From Sediminibacterium ginsengisoli (GTDB lineage: Bacteria; Bacteroidota; Bacteroidia; Chitinophagales; Chitinophagaceae), in NCBI GenBank assembly GCA_945865545.1, contig CAMBEQ010000006.1:19007-83006 (forward strand): DNA of 64,000 bases. Reading direction: 5' to 3'. Positions 17,892 through 25,715 of the stretch are shown one piece after another. Positions within the stretch are counted from its first letter, which is position 1. Each line of letters begins with the position of its first letter. The translations under genes were made by a program, and so were the position numbers. The notes below the pieces were generated by a model, which saw only the letters and a list, made by a program, of their open reading frames with translations, ran no database searches and was not told the DNA's origin.

Positions 17892-19007
17892 ATGAAATTT
17901 ATAGTTTCTTCCTCTTCACTTTTAAAACACCTACAACAAATTTCTGGTGTTATTAATACGAATACCGTTCTACCTATTTTAGAAGATTTTTTATTTGAAA
18001 TTGAAGATAAAAAATTAAATATTGTAGCTACCGATTTAGAAACGGTCATGCGTGTACAAATGGATGTAGAAAGCAAAGCCAATGGCCGTGTTTGTATTCC
18101 AGCTAAAATATTAATAGACTCTTTAAAAAACATTGCCGATCAACCACTCACTTTTAATATTGATAAAAATTATGCGGTAGAAATTACCAGCGATAATGGA
18201 AAATATAAAGTGATGGGAGAAAATCCTGATAATTTTCCAAAAGAACCCACAGCCGATGATACCACTGGATTTAATATGACCAGCACTGGTCTATTAACTG
18301 CCATTAATAAAACTTTATTTGCGGTAAGTGGGGATGATTTACGTCCAGCCATGACTGGTGTATTTTTTGAATTGTCCAAAGACGGCGTACAATTTGTTGC
18401 TACAGATGCGCACCGTTTGGTGAGGTATAAAAGAACAGATACTAAAGCAAAACAAAATGCCTCTTTCATTGTTCCTAAAAAACCATTGAACTTATTAAAA
18501 AATGCATTACCGGATAATGAGGATCCAATTACCATTAGTTTTAATAGCAATCATTTATTTGTGGATCATGGTTCTACTCAATTAATATGTCGTTTAATTG
18601 ACGCACGCTTCCCCGATTATAAAGTGGTTATTCCTGCCGACAATCCTTATCGTCTAACAGTTAACAAACATGATTTCCAAAATGCATTGCGTCGAGTAAA
18701 TGTGTTTAGCAATAAAAGTACCAATCAAGTGGCTTTAAATATTACTGGCAATGAATTACAGATGGCTGCTCAAGACATTGATTTTAGTTTTGAAGGAAAT
18801 GAGCGCATGAGTTGCGAATACAAAGGGGAAGACATTCAAATTGCATTTAATGCAAAATTTTTAATTGAAATGTTAAGTGCTGCAGATACAGATGATGTTT
18901 TTCTTGAATTGTCAACACCTAGTAAAGCAGGACTTATCAAGCCATCCGAGCAAGCAGCGGGTGAAGACCTTTTGATGTTGGTGATGCCTTTAATGTTAAA
19001 TAGTTAA
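17892..19007 (+). CDS. dnaN: DNA polymerase III beta subunit (sliding clamp)
   Basis: DnaN (371 aa, family length) forms the ring-shaped dimeric clamp that tethers DNA polymerase III. Three similar domains of about 120 residues can be followed: MKFIVSSSSLLKHLQQISGVI to about 120, GFNMTSTGLLTAINKTLFAVSGDDLRPAMTGV to about 245, and LTVNKHDFQNALRRVNVFSN to the end. The C-terminal LLMLVMPLMLNS matches the conserved MPM(R/L)L-type tail. dnaA is not adjacent, so this is not a classical dnaA-dnaN origin. A clear terminator follows at 19053. Confidence 0.98.
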   Translation: MKFIVSSSSLLKHLQQISGVINTNTVLPILEDFLFEIEDKKLNIVATDLETVMRVQMDVESKANGRVCIPAKILIDSLKNIADQPLTFNIDKNYAVEITSDNGKYKVMGENPDNFPKEPTADDTTGFNMTSTGLLTAINKTLFAVSGDDLRPAMTGVFFELSKDGVQFVATDAHRLVRYKRTDTKAKQNASFIVPKKPLNLLKNALPDNEDPITISFNSNHLFVDHGSTQLICRLIDARFPDYKVVIPADNPYRLTVNKHDFQNALRRVNVFSNKSTNQVALNITGNELQMAAQDIDFSFEGNERMSCEYKGEDIQIAFNAKFLIEMLSAADTDDVFLELSTPSKAGLIKPSEQAAGEDLLMLVMPLMLNS

Positions 19008-19052
19008 TCCCTATCCAATAAAACCAAAGTTTAATTGACTTTGTTTTAAAGG

Positions 19053-19091
19053 AAACCCGATGCCCCAATCAATGGAACATCGGGTTTTTTT
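19053..19091 (+). terminator. Rho-independent terminator of dnaN
   Basis: AAACCCGATG (19053-19062) pairs with CATCGGGTTT (19078-19087), followed by a run of T. It lies 46 nt after the dnaN stop. Confidence 0.9.
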
Positions 19092-19114
19092 ATTTACATT
19101 TATACCATAATAAT

Positions 19115-19942
19115 ATGACCATGCTTGACCTTATAAAAAATTATTTTGAACAAATTCCAAGTTTGCATAGAGCCTTGTTATTGGCTGGTGGAATTACTTT
19201 TTTTTGGATGGTAGAAATAGCTAATCCATTATTCAATTTTAAATACAAAAAGCTTAAACACGCAGGCCTCAATCTCTTTTTTACTTTCACTACCATTATT
19301 ATTAATTTTTTGTTTGCTTTACTGATGGTCAAAGCAAGCTATTGGACTGTAGATCATCAATTTGGTTTATTGCATATAATTCAACTATCTCCTTGGCTGG
19401 AAGCAATTACTGGTTTATTATTACTGGATTTTATAGGAGCCTACTTAGTTCACATGATAGAACACAAAGTAAAATTTTTATGGAAATTTCATATGGTTCA
19501 TCATGCTGACACCCATGTAGACACTACTACAGGCAACAGACATCATCCGGGTGAGTCGGTGGTAAGAGCGGTGTTTGCTATTTTGGCCGTATTTATTTTA
19601 GGTACTCCCATGTGGATGGTGATGTTATATCAAAGTTTAAGTGTAATACTTACTCAATTTAATCATGCCAATATTAAAATTCCAAGCTGGTTTGATCAAA
19701 CTGTTGGATACATCATTGTTTCACCCAATATGCATAGGATACATCATCATATCAAGCGTCCACAAACCGATAGTAATTATGGTAATATTTTTTCTTTTTG
19801 GGATAGATTGTTTGGCACTTACAATTACACCCCCATGAGTGAAATCATTTATGGATTAGATGTATTAGACAACACCAAAGACCAATCATTAACGTATCAA
19901 CTAAAAGTACCTTTTGATAAGTCTATAAAATCTGATTACTAA
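19115..19942 (+). CDS. Sterol desaturase / fatty acid hydroxylase family protein
   Basis: The 275-residue integral membrane di-iron enzyme belongs to the fatty acid hydroxylase superfamily. The histidine clusters are HMIEHK, KFHMVHHADTHVD, GNRHHPGE and MHRIHHHIKRP, giving the HX3H/HX2HH/HX2HH ligand set. At least four hydrophobic helices are visible. The superfamily hydroxylates or desaturates lipids, carotenoids or ornithine lipids; the substrate is not evident. ATGs at 19115 and 19121 are both possible starts. Confidence 0.9.
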   Translation: MTMLDLIKNYFEQIPSLHRALLLAGGITFFWMVEIANPLFNFKYKKLKHAGLNLFFTFTTIIINFLFALLMVKASYWTVDHQFGLLHIIQLSPWLEAITGLLLLDFIGAYLVHMIEHKVKFLWKFHMVHHADTHVDTTTGNRHHPGESVVRAVFAILAVFILGTPMWMVMLYQSLSVILTQFNHANIKIPSWFDQTVGYIIVSPNMHRIHHHIKRPQTDSNYGNIFSFWDRLFGTYNYTPMSEIIYGLDVLDNTKDQSLTYQLKVPFDKSIKSDY

Positions 19943-19969
19943 TAGTAATTTAAAAAAGATACAAACCGA

Positions 19970-20689
19970 ATGAAAAAAGTTGGAGCTTTTATTCCTGCTC
20001 GCTATGCAGCTACCAGATTCCCTGCCAAACTAATGCAGCTACTGGGTAATAAAACAGTAATTAGGCATACCTATGACAATACCCTTGCCACTGGTTTATT
20101 TGACGAAGTATATGTAGTAACCGATAGCGATATTATTTACAAAGAAGTAATTGATAATGGCGGAAAGGCCATTATGAGTAAAAGAGTGCACGAAAGTGGA
20201 AGCGACCGAATTGCAGAAGCAATTGAAGGCTTAGACATTGATATTGTGGTGAATGTACAAGGAGACGAACCTTTTGTAAAAAAAGAGCCACTTGAAAAAG
20301 TAATTGCAGTATTTAAAGACGAAAAAGTACAAGTGGCATCACTCATGCAAGTGCTATCCAATGAGGCATTAATTGCAGACCCTAATTATGTAAAAGTAGC
20401 AGTAGATAAAAATTCAAATGCTTTATTTTTTTCAAGAAGTATTATTCCCTATCCAAGAAGTACGGAGGCCCCCATTACTTATTATGAACATATTGGCGTG
20501 TATGCTTTTAAAAAACAAGCACTGCTTGATTTTACTTCTTGGCCAATGACTCCCTTGGAAGCCGCCGAAAAAATTGAATGCCTTCGTTATTTGGAAAATG
20601 GAGTTAGTATTAAAATGGTAGTTACCCATTATATGGGCGTGGAGATAGATACCCCCGAAGATTTAATTAAAGCTGCACAACTTTTATAA
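19970..20689 (+). CDS. kdsB: 3-deoxy-manno-octulosonate cytidylyltransferase (CMP-Kdo synthetase)
   Basis: KdsB (239 aa) activates Kdo, or 8-amino-Kdo in some species, with CTP for lipid A core assembly. It shows the N-terminal nucleotide loop [16 protein letters not shown], then [50 protein letters not shown] and [12 protein letters not shown], all in register with the family. It is first in a run kdsB - sugar porter - GH32 - kdnB-like. The kdnB-like gene raises the possibility that the nucleotide-sugar made here is CMP-8-amino-Kdo; this is inference. Confidence 0.95.
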   Translation: MKKVGAFIPARYAATRFPAKLMQLLGNKTVIRHTYDNTLATGLFDEVYVVTDSDIIYKEVIDNGGKAIMSKRVHESGSDRIAEAIEGLDIDIVVNVQGDEPFVKKEPLEKVIAVFKDEKVQVASLMQVLSNEALIADPNYVKVAVDKNSNALFFSRSIIPYPRSTEAPITYYEHIGVYAFKKQALLDFTSWPMTPLEAAEKIECLRYLENGVSIKMVVTHYMGVEIDTPEDLIKAAQLL

Positions 20690-20699
20690 TTTAATATAC

Positions 20700-22046
20700 A
20701 TGAATAAAGGAAAACTATTTCAGTCAACGATAGTCGCTGCTTTGGCTGGATTTATTTTTGGATTTGATATGGTCGTTATTTCAGGTGCAGACAAACCTAT
20801 TCAACAGTTGTGGAATACCAGTCCTCTCTTTCATGGATTTTTTATTATGTCAATGGCCTTGTGGGGAACGGTGATAGGCTCTGTATTTGCAGGGGCTCCA
20901 ACCGAAAAATACGGCCGTAAAAACGTTTTAATCTGGTTGGGCCTAATGTTTATTGCTTCCGCTATTGGGTCTGCTTTGGCTCAAGATCCGTATACGTTTT
21001 CTTTTTTTAGATTGATTGGAGGTATTGCCATTGGTATTTCCTCCGTAGCAGCACCCACTTATATTTCTGAAATTTCAAATAAGGGCAATCGCGGTAAATT
21101 GGTGGGCATGTATCAATTTAATATTGTTTTTGGAATTTTAGTGGCGTATTTATCTAATTACTTTTTAGCAGGCTTTGGCGGCGTGAATGATTGGCGTTGG
21201 ATGTTAGCCGTTTTATTAATTCCTGCTGGTATTTATACATTGATGACATTAGGTTTACCAGAAAGCCCAAGGTGGTTGTTCTCCATCAAAAATGATGAAG
21301 CAGGGGCTAGAAAAACTTTAGAAGAAGTAGGAGTTGAAAATATTGAGCAAACGATACAAGAAATTAAAATAGCCAACGAACAAGAAAAAAAACAAGGTGG
21401 CCTTAACTTATTTACGAAACAGCATACTAAAATTATTTCATTGGCTTTTTTTGTAGCTTTTTTCAATCAAGTATCGGGAATTAATTTTCTTTTATATTAT
21501 GCACCTCGAATTTTAGAAGAAGCGGGTTTTGCAAAAAATAATTCTTTATTAAGTTCTATATCTCTAGGGTTAATGAATTTAATATTCACTTTCGTAGGTC
21601 TCTGGCTCATTGACCGTATTGGCCGCAAAACCTTACTAATTATTGGTTCTTTTGGCTACATTATAAGTTTATCTATGGTGGCTTATGGGTTTATTAATCA
21701 CAGCGCTCCTGAGTTTATGCTCACCTTCTTATTGTTATTTATTGCCTCACATGCTATTGGGCAAGGAGCAGTCATATGGGTATTGATATCTGAAATATTT
21801 CCTACTCCAATTCGTGCCAAGGGGCAAGCCTTTGGTGCAAGCATACATTGGATCTTTGCTGCATTAATTACGTTGATTACACCTGTTTTTTTAGATAGTG
21901 AGCATGGTATTTTTAAAGATAATCCATGGCCCATATTTGCTTTCTTTTGTGTTATGATGGCTTTACAATTAGTTTGGATATTACTTAAAGTACCAGAAAC
22001 CAAAGGGGTATCACTAGAAGAGTTACAAAAAAAACTAGTTCAATAA
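20700..22046 (+). CDS. MFS sugar porter
   Basis: The 448-residue protein is a 12-helix major facilitator of the sugar porter subfamily. Signatures are EKYGRKNVLIWLG (loop 2-3), LGLPESPRWLF (PESPR at the end of helix 6), NQVSGINFLLYYAPRI (helix 7), DRIGRKTLLIIG (loop 8-9), RAKGQAFGASIHW and the C-terminal VPETKGVSLEELQ. It probably imports a hexose or disaccharide with protons. The genes kdsB (10 nt upstream) and GH32 (22 nt downstream) suggest one transcript. With a GH32 enzyme next to it, fructose or sucrose-derived sugar is the likely cargo. Confidence 0.93.
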   Translation: MNKGKLFQSTIVAALAGFIFGFDMVVISGADKPIQQLWNTSPLFHGFFIMSMALWGTVIGSVFAGAPTEKYGRKNVLIWLGLMFIASAIGSALAQDPYTFSFFRLIGGIAIGISSVAAPTYISEISNKGNRGKLVGMYQFNIVFGILVAYLSNYFLAGFGGVNDWRWMLAVLLIPAGIYTLMTLGLPESPRWLFSIKNDEAGARKTLEEVGVENIEQTIQEIKIANEQEKKQGGLNLFTKQHTKIISLAFFVAFFNQVSGINFLLYYAPRILEEAGFAKNNSLLSSISLGLMNLIFTFVGLWLIDRIGRKTLLIIGSFGYIISLSMVAYGFINHSAPEFMLTFLLLFIASHAIGQGAVIWVLISEIFPTPIRAKGQAFGASIHWIFAALITLITPVFLDSEHGIFKDNPWPIFAFFCVMMALQLVWILLKVPETKGVSLEELQKKLVQ

Positions 22047-22068
22047 AATAAACAATACTATAAAAGTC

Positions 22069-23613
22069 ATGAAATTTTTTTTTAACCTAAAAACGATTAC
22101 AAAGAATATTTTTATTTTTTGTTTGTTTTATATTCTTTCTGTTGTTGTACTACAGAATAAATTAATAGCGCAAGAAAAATTATATCAAGAGCCATACCGT
22201 CCTCAATATCATTTTAGTCCTAAAGCAAATTGGACCAACGATCCCAATGGATTAGTCTATGTTAAAGGGGTGTATCATCTATTTTATCAATATAATCCAT
22301 TCGGAAATGTTTGGGGCCATATGACCTGGGGTCACGCCACTAGTAAAGATTTACTTCATTGGGATCATCAGCCCATTGCAATACCAGAAGAAAAAGATAC
22401 GATGATATTTTCTGGTACTTGTGTATACGATCAGATTAATTCTAGTGGCTTAGGTACCAAAGAAAAACCACCCATGGTAGCCATTTATACAGGCCATATT
22501 AAGGATGTTAATCAATCTCAACATGTTGCATTTAGTATTGATGAAGGCAAAACATGGACGAAATATAATAAGAATCCAATTTTAGATTTAGGCAAAAAAG
22601 ATTTTAGAGATCCAAAAGTTTTTTGGTATGCCCCCAAAAAATACTGGGTGATGTGTGTTAATTTACCACTAGAACATCAAGTACAATTTTATGCTAGTAC
22701 TAATTTATTAAACTGGAAGTTTTTAAGTGATTTTGGTCCAAAAGGCGATACCACAGGCGTTTGGGAATGCCCCGATTTGGTACAAATTCCAGTCCTTAAC
22801 TCAACTAATAAAAAATGGGTATTGCAGGTTTCCATGAGTGAAAAAATGCAATATTTTATGGGCGAATTTAATGGGGTAAATTTTATCTTAGACAGCAATC
22901 AAAAAACAATACTCAGACCCAATGCCGGGCCAGATTATTATGCTGGTATTACTTATGGTCAATTGCCTGCCAACCATCTTCCAACGACTATAGCCTGGGC
23001 AAATAATTGGAGATACGCTGGGAATATTCCCACCAGTCCTTGGAAAGGCGCTATGACATTACCTAGAAATTTATGGGCAGAAAATAATAACGGGGTTTGG
23101 CATTTAATTCAAAGACCCATTACAAATTTAAATAGTTTACGAAAAAAATTAGCCTATCAAAAAATAGCTACAGAGGCCAAAGACGAAACCATATCTTTAG
23201 AATCCATTGGCATTAACGCAGATGTGTATGAGTGTAATTTTGAATTAAGCAGTGCTAGTAAAGAAAAAGTAGGCATTAGCGTGCTCAACGATAAATTTAG
23301 GGGGGTAGAAATTGGCTATGAACCTAGCCTTAAACAAGTGTTTATCAACCGTACCAAAACCAATTCTTTTTCTGAAAAAGAATTTGCTGATATACGTTAT
23401 TTTACTGCACCCATCAATACGGCAACGGACAAAATTAAATTTAAGGTGTTCGTAGACAATAGTATCATTGAAGTATTTGTAAATGATGGAGAATCTGTAT
23501 TTACGGTTCAAGCCTTTCCTGTACATAGTGACAAAAACATTAAAATACTTAATACGACAACACAAGGTTCAGTAAAAAATTTACAAATTTATCTACTACA
23601 ATCTATTTGGTAA
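22069..23613 (+). CDS. Secreted GH32 glycoside hydrolase (levanase/invertase-like)
   Basis: The 514-residue protein has a long N-terminal signal segment (about residues 1-35, ending IAQ). It carries a five-bladed GH32 propeller followed by a C-terminal beta-sandwich (about 370-514). Catalytic residues are Asp58 in WTNDPNG (nucleophile), the transition-state Asp in KDFRDPKVFW and the acid/base Glu in VWECPDL. GH32 enzymes release fructose from sucrose, inulin or levan. The sugar porter immediately upstream suggests external hydrolysis followed by uptake. No SusC/SusD pair is seen nearby, so this is not a canonical PUL. Confidence 0.94.
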   Translation: MKFFFNLKTITKNIFIFCLFYILSVVVLQNKLIAQEKLYQEPYRPQYHFSPKANWTNDPNGLVYVKGVYHLFYQYNPFGNVWGHMTWGHATSKDLLHWDHQPIAIPEEKDTMIFSGTCVYDQINSSGLGTKEKPPMVAIYTGHIKDVNQSQHVAFSIDEGKTWTKYNKNPILDLGKKDFRDPKVFWYAPKKYWVMCVNLPLEHQVQFYASTNLLNWKFLSDFGPKGDTTGVWECPDLVQIPVLNSTNKKWVLQVSMSEKMQYFMGEFNGVNFILDSNQKTILRPNAGPDYYAGITYGQLPANHLPTTIAWANNWRYAGNIPTSPWKGAMTLPRNLWAENNNGVWHLIQRPITNLNSLRKKLAYQKIATEAKDETISLESIGINADVYECNFELSSASKEKVGISVLNDKFRGVEIGYEPSLKQVFINRTKTNSFSEKEFADIRYFTAPINTATDKIKFKVFVDNSIIEVFVNDGESVFTVQAFPVHSDKNIKILNTTTQGSVKNLQIYLLQSIW

Positions 23614-23617
23614 TAGT

Positions 23618-23625
23618 TAACTTTG
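23618..23625 (+). promoter_or_regulatory. Candidate -7 promoter element of the kdnB-like gene
   Basis: TAACTTTG matches TAnnTTTG and lies 37 nt before the kdnB-like ATG, just after the GH32 stop. If real, kdnB has its own promoter. Confidence 0.35.
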
Positions 23626-23662
23626 TTAAATTAATAGTGTTCAAATAATTAATTGAAAATAT

Positions 23663-24736
23663 ATGCAATTTCGTAATTTTAAAATGGTCGACTATGTTGT
23701 GTATGGTCGTGGTTCCTTTAATCAAGTAGATGAAATTATTGCACCCCACCGTAAAGGGAATTTCCCAATGATATTTTTTTTAGATCATTTTTTTATTGGC
23801 AAACCACTGGCTAGTAGAATTCCATTAAGAGGGAAGGACAAAATTGTGTATGTAGATGTTACCCATGAGCCTAAAACAAAACAAGTAGATGCCTTGGCTG
23901 CCGAGTTAAAAGCCGAGTTTGGAGAAGTGAGCGGTATAATTGGTATTGGCGGAGGCTCTACCTTAGATTTAACTAAAGCGGTTTCCTTAATGATGATCAA
24001 TCCAGGGTCTTCCGCAGATTACCAAGGTTGGGATTTAGTAAAATTACCTGGTGTATATAAAGTTGGTATACCTACCTTAAGCGGAACGGGTGCTGAAGTT
24101 AGCAGAACTACGGTGCTTACAGGGCCAACGCGTAAATTAGGTATGAACTCCGATTTTACTCCATTCAGTCAAATTGTATTAGATCCTGAATTAACTAAAA
24201 ATGTACCCGCCAATCAGCGTTTTTATACAGGTATGGATTGTTATATACATTGCATTGAAAGTTTAGAAGGAACTTTTTTAAATGAGTTTAGTAAAAGCTA
24301 TGGTGAAAAAGCATTGGACTTGTGTCAAAAAATATTTGTGCATAAAGACAAATGGGATGAAGAATGTGATGAACAATTAATGATGGCTTCCTTTGCAGGC
24401 GGTATGAGTATAGCTTATAGCCAAGTGGGTGTGGCCCATGCAGTAAGTTATGGCCTTAGTTATTTATTAGGAACCAAACATGGCATTGGTAACTGTATTG
24501 TCATGAATCATTTAGAAGAATATTATCCAGCAGGAGTAAAGGAATTTAAATATATGGTGGAGAAAAATAAAATAGAAATTCCAACCGGTATTTGTGCCAA
24601 TTTAACCGAGGAGCAATTTGATACCATGATTAATGTTTCTCTAGGCATGAAACCATTATGGGAAAATGCATTAGGCCCTAATTGGGAAAGCATTATTACG
24701 AAAGAAAAATTGCGCGAACTATACGGGAAGTTGTAA
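23663..24736 (+). CDS. kdnB: Iron-type alcohol dehydrogenase, probable 3-deoxy-manno-octulosonate 8-oxidase
   Basis: The 357-residue protein is of the iron-containing alcohol dehydrogenase fold. The NAD-binding loop is IGGGSTLD (residues 96-103). Metal ligands are Asp192 and His196 in TGMDCYIHC, His259 in GVAHAVSYG and His273 in TKHGIGN. The overall sequence, starting MQFRNFKMVDYVVYGRGSF and including QGWDLVK and ESLEGTFLNEFSK, resembles what I recall of Shewanella KdnB. KdnB oxidises the C8 hydroxyl of Kdo before transamination by KdnA to 8-amino-Kdo. kdsB lies 3 kb upstream on the same strand. No KdnA-like aminotransferase is in the window, so the assignment rests on family resemblance and context. 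Confidence 0.78.
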   Translation: MQFRNFKMVDYVVYGRGSFNQVDEIIAPHRKGNFPMIFFLDHFFIGKPLASRIPLRGKDKIVYVDVTHEPKTKQVDALAAELKAEFGEVSGIIGIGGGSTLDLTKAVSLMMINPGSSADYQGWDLVKLPGVYKVGIPTLSGTGAEVSRTTVLTGPTRKLGMNSDFTPFSQIVLDPELTKNVPANQRFYTGMDCYIHCIESLEGTFLNEFSKSYGEKALDLCQKIFVHKDKWDEECDEQLMMASFAGGMSIAYSQVGVAHAVSYGLSYLLGTKHGIGNCIVMNHLEEYYPAGVKEFKYMVEKNKIEIPTGICANLTEEQFDTMINVSLGMKPLWENALGPNWESIITKEKLRELYGKL

Positions 24737-25012
24737 AGAATTTATATAACTATTTCGAAAAATTTATAATTTTTTGAATAAATCATAAAAGGGTATTATA
24801 TAAATTCTTTTATTTAATAAATAAGAATTTATATAACTATTTCGAAAAATTTATAATTTTTTGAATAAATCATAAGAGGTTCAATATTTATTTCTTTATT
24901 TTCTAAAAAAGAAATAAATATAACTATTTTAAAAATTAATAATTTTTGAATAAATCATAAGAGGGTATTATATAAATTCTTTTATTTAATAAATAAGAAT
25001 TTATATAATACC
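24737..25012 (+). repeat. Tandem hairpin/core repeat array 1 between kdnB and nifU
   Basis: Three copies of a core of about 46 nt start at about 24747, 24834 and 24921. Each begins TAAC, continues into a small stem-loop whose loop contains TTTAT or TAAT, and ends TTGAATAAATCATAA(A/G)AGG. Each core is followed by a large palindrome: 24796-24836, 24884-24921 and 24964-25012. The first and third palindromes are nearly identical (TTATATAAATTC paired with GAATTTATATAA plus an inner TTATTTA/TAAATAA stem). The second differs (14-bp stem ATATTTATTTCTTT). An orphan right arm, AGAATTTATATAAC, starts right after the kdnB stop. The last palindrome abuts the nifU stop codon. Function unknown; see array 2 at 52011. 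Confidence 0.85.
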
Positions 25013-25611
25013 TACTCTGCTTCTGCGACTACTTCTTTTACTTCAGGAATCATGCGTTTCATCATGCCTTCAATACCTGCTTTTAAAGTAACCATACTAG
25101 AAGGGCATCCGCTGCAAGAACCTTGCAACATTAAATTAACGATGCCGTCATTATAACTTTTAAATTGTATAGCACCGCCATCCATTTCAACTGCGGGCTT
25201 AACATAATTTTCTAATAATTCTTTTATACGTTTTACCACATCATCGTCATCGGCATGCACGGTGTTGGAAGCTTCTTGTTTTATTTTTGCAACTTCTTCC
25301 TCATTAACAACGACACCACCTGCTTCTAAATATTCTTTCAAAAAAGTTTTAATGGTAGGAATTACATCTTGCCAATCTTCATTTTCAGTGGCCTTGGTGA
25401 GTGTAATAAAATTACTAGCTATAAAAACACTTCTAATAAAGGGGAAACTAAATAATTCTTTTGCCAAAGGAGAGGCGATGGCTAAACTTTCATCAGCTAT
25501 ATCAATACTTTTTCCAGGATACAATAGTTTGTTGGCCACAAACTTCATCGTTTCTGGGTTAGGGGTCATTTCGGTATAAATGCTTACAATGGTATTGCCT
25601 GTGGTAATCAT
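25012..25611 (-). CDS. NifU family iron-sulfur cluster scaffold (Nfu type)
   Basis: From ATG 25611 the protein is 199 aa (MITTGNTIVSIYTEMTPNPETMKFV). The longer frame to 25641 adds ten residues before the usual Bacteroidota N terminus. It has an N-terminal Nfu_N domain and a C-terminal NifU-like domain with the cluster-binding CxxC in GSCSGCPSSMVTLK, preceded by VKPAVEMDGGAIQF. Such proteins carry Fe-S clusters to target enzymes. The gene faces kdnB, with hairpin array 1 beginning at its stop codon, and lies downstream of uvrD on the same strand. Confidence 0.93.
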   Translation of the reverse strand: MITTGNTIVSIYTEMTPNPETMKFVANKLLYPGKSIDIADESLAIASPLAKELFSFPFIRSVFIASNFITLTKATENEDWQDVIPTIKTFLKEYLEAGGVVVNEEEVAKIKQEASNTVHADDDDVVKRIKELLENYVKPAVEMDGGAIQFKSYNDGIVNLMLQGSCSGCPSSMVTLKAGIEGMMKRMIPEVKEVVAEAE

Positions 25612-25715
25612 AGTTTCTCTTTTTGGTAGAATTGAAAACAAAATTAATCAAAAAGCTTAGGTTGTAACCTGCTTTGGGCTAGTTAATGCTTTATTTTTCC
25701 GATATCGAAAGAAGA

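Noticed and set aside
24737-25012. CRISPR-like array
   Set aside because: There are only three repeats, the intervening segments are palindromes with one used twice, and no cas genes are nearby.
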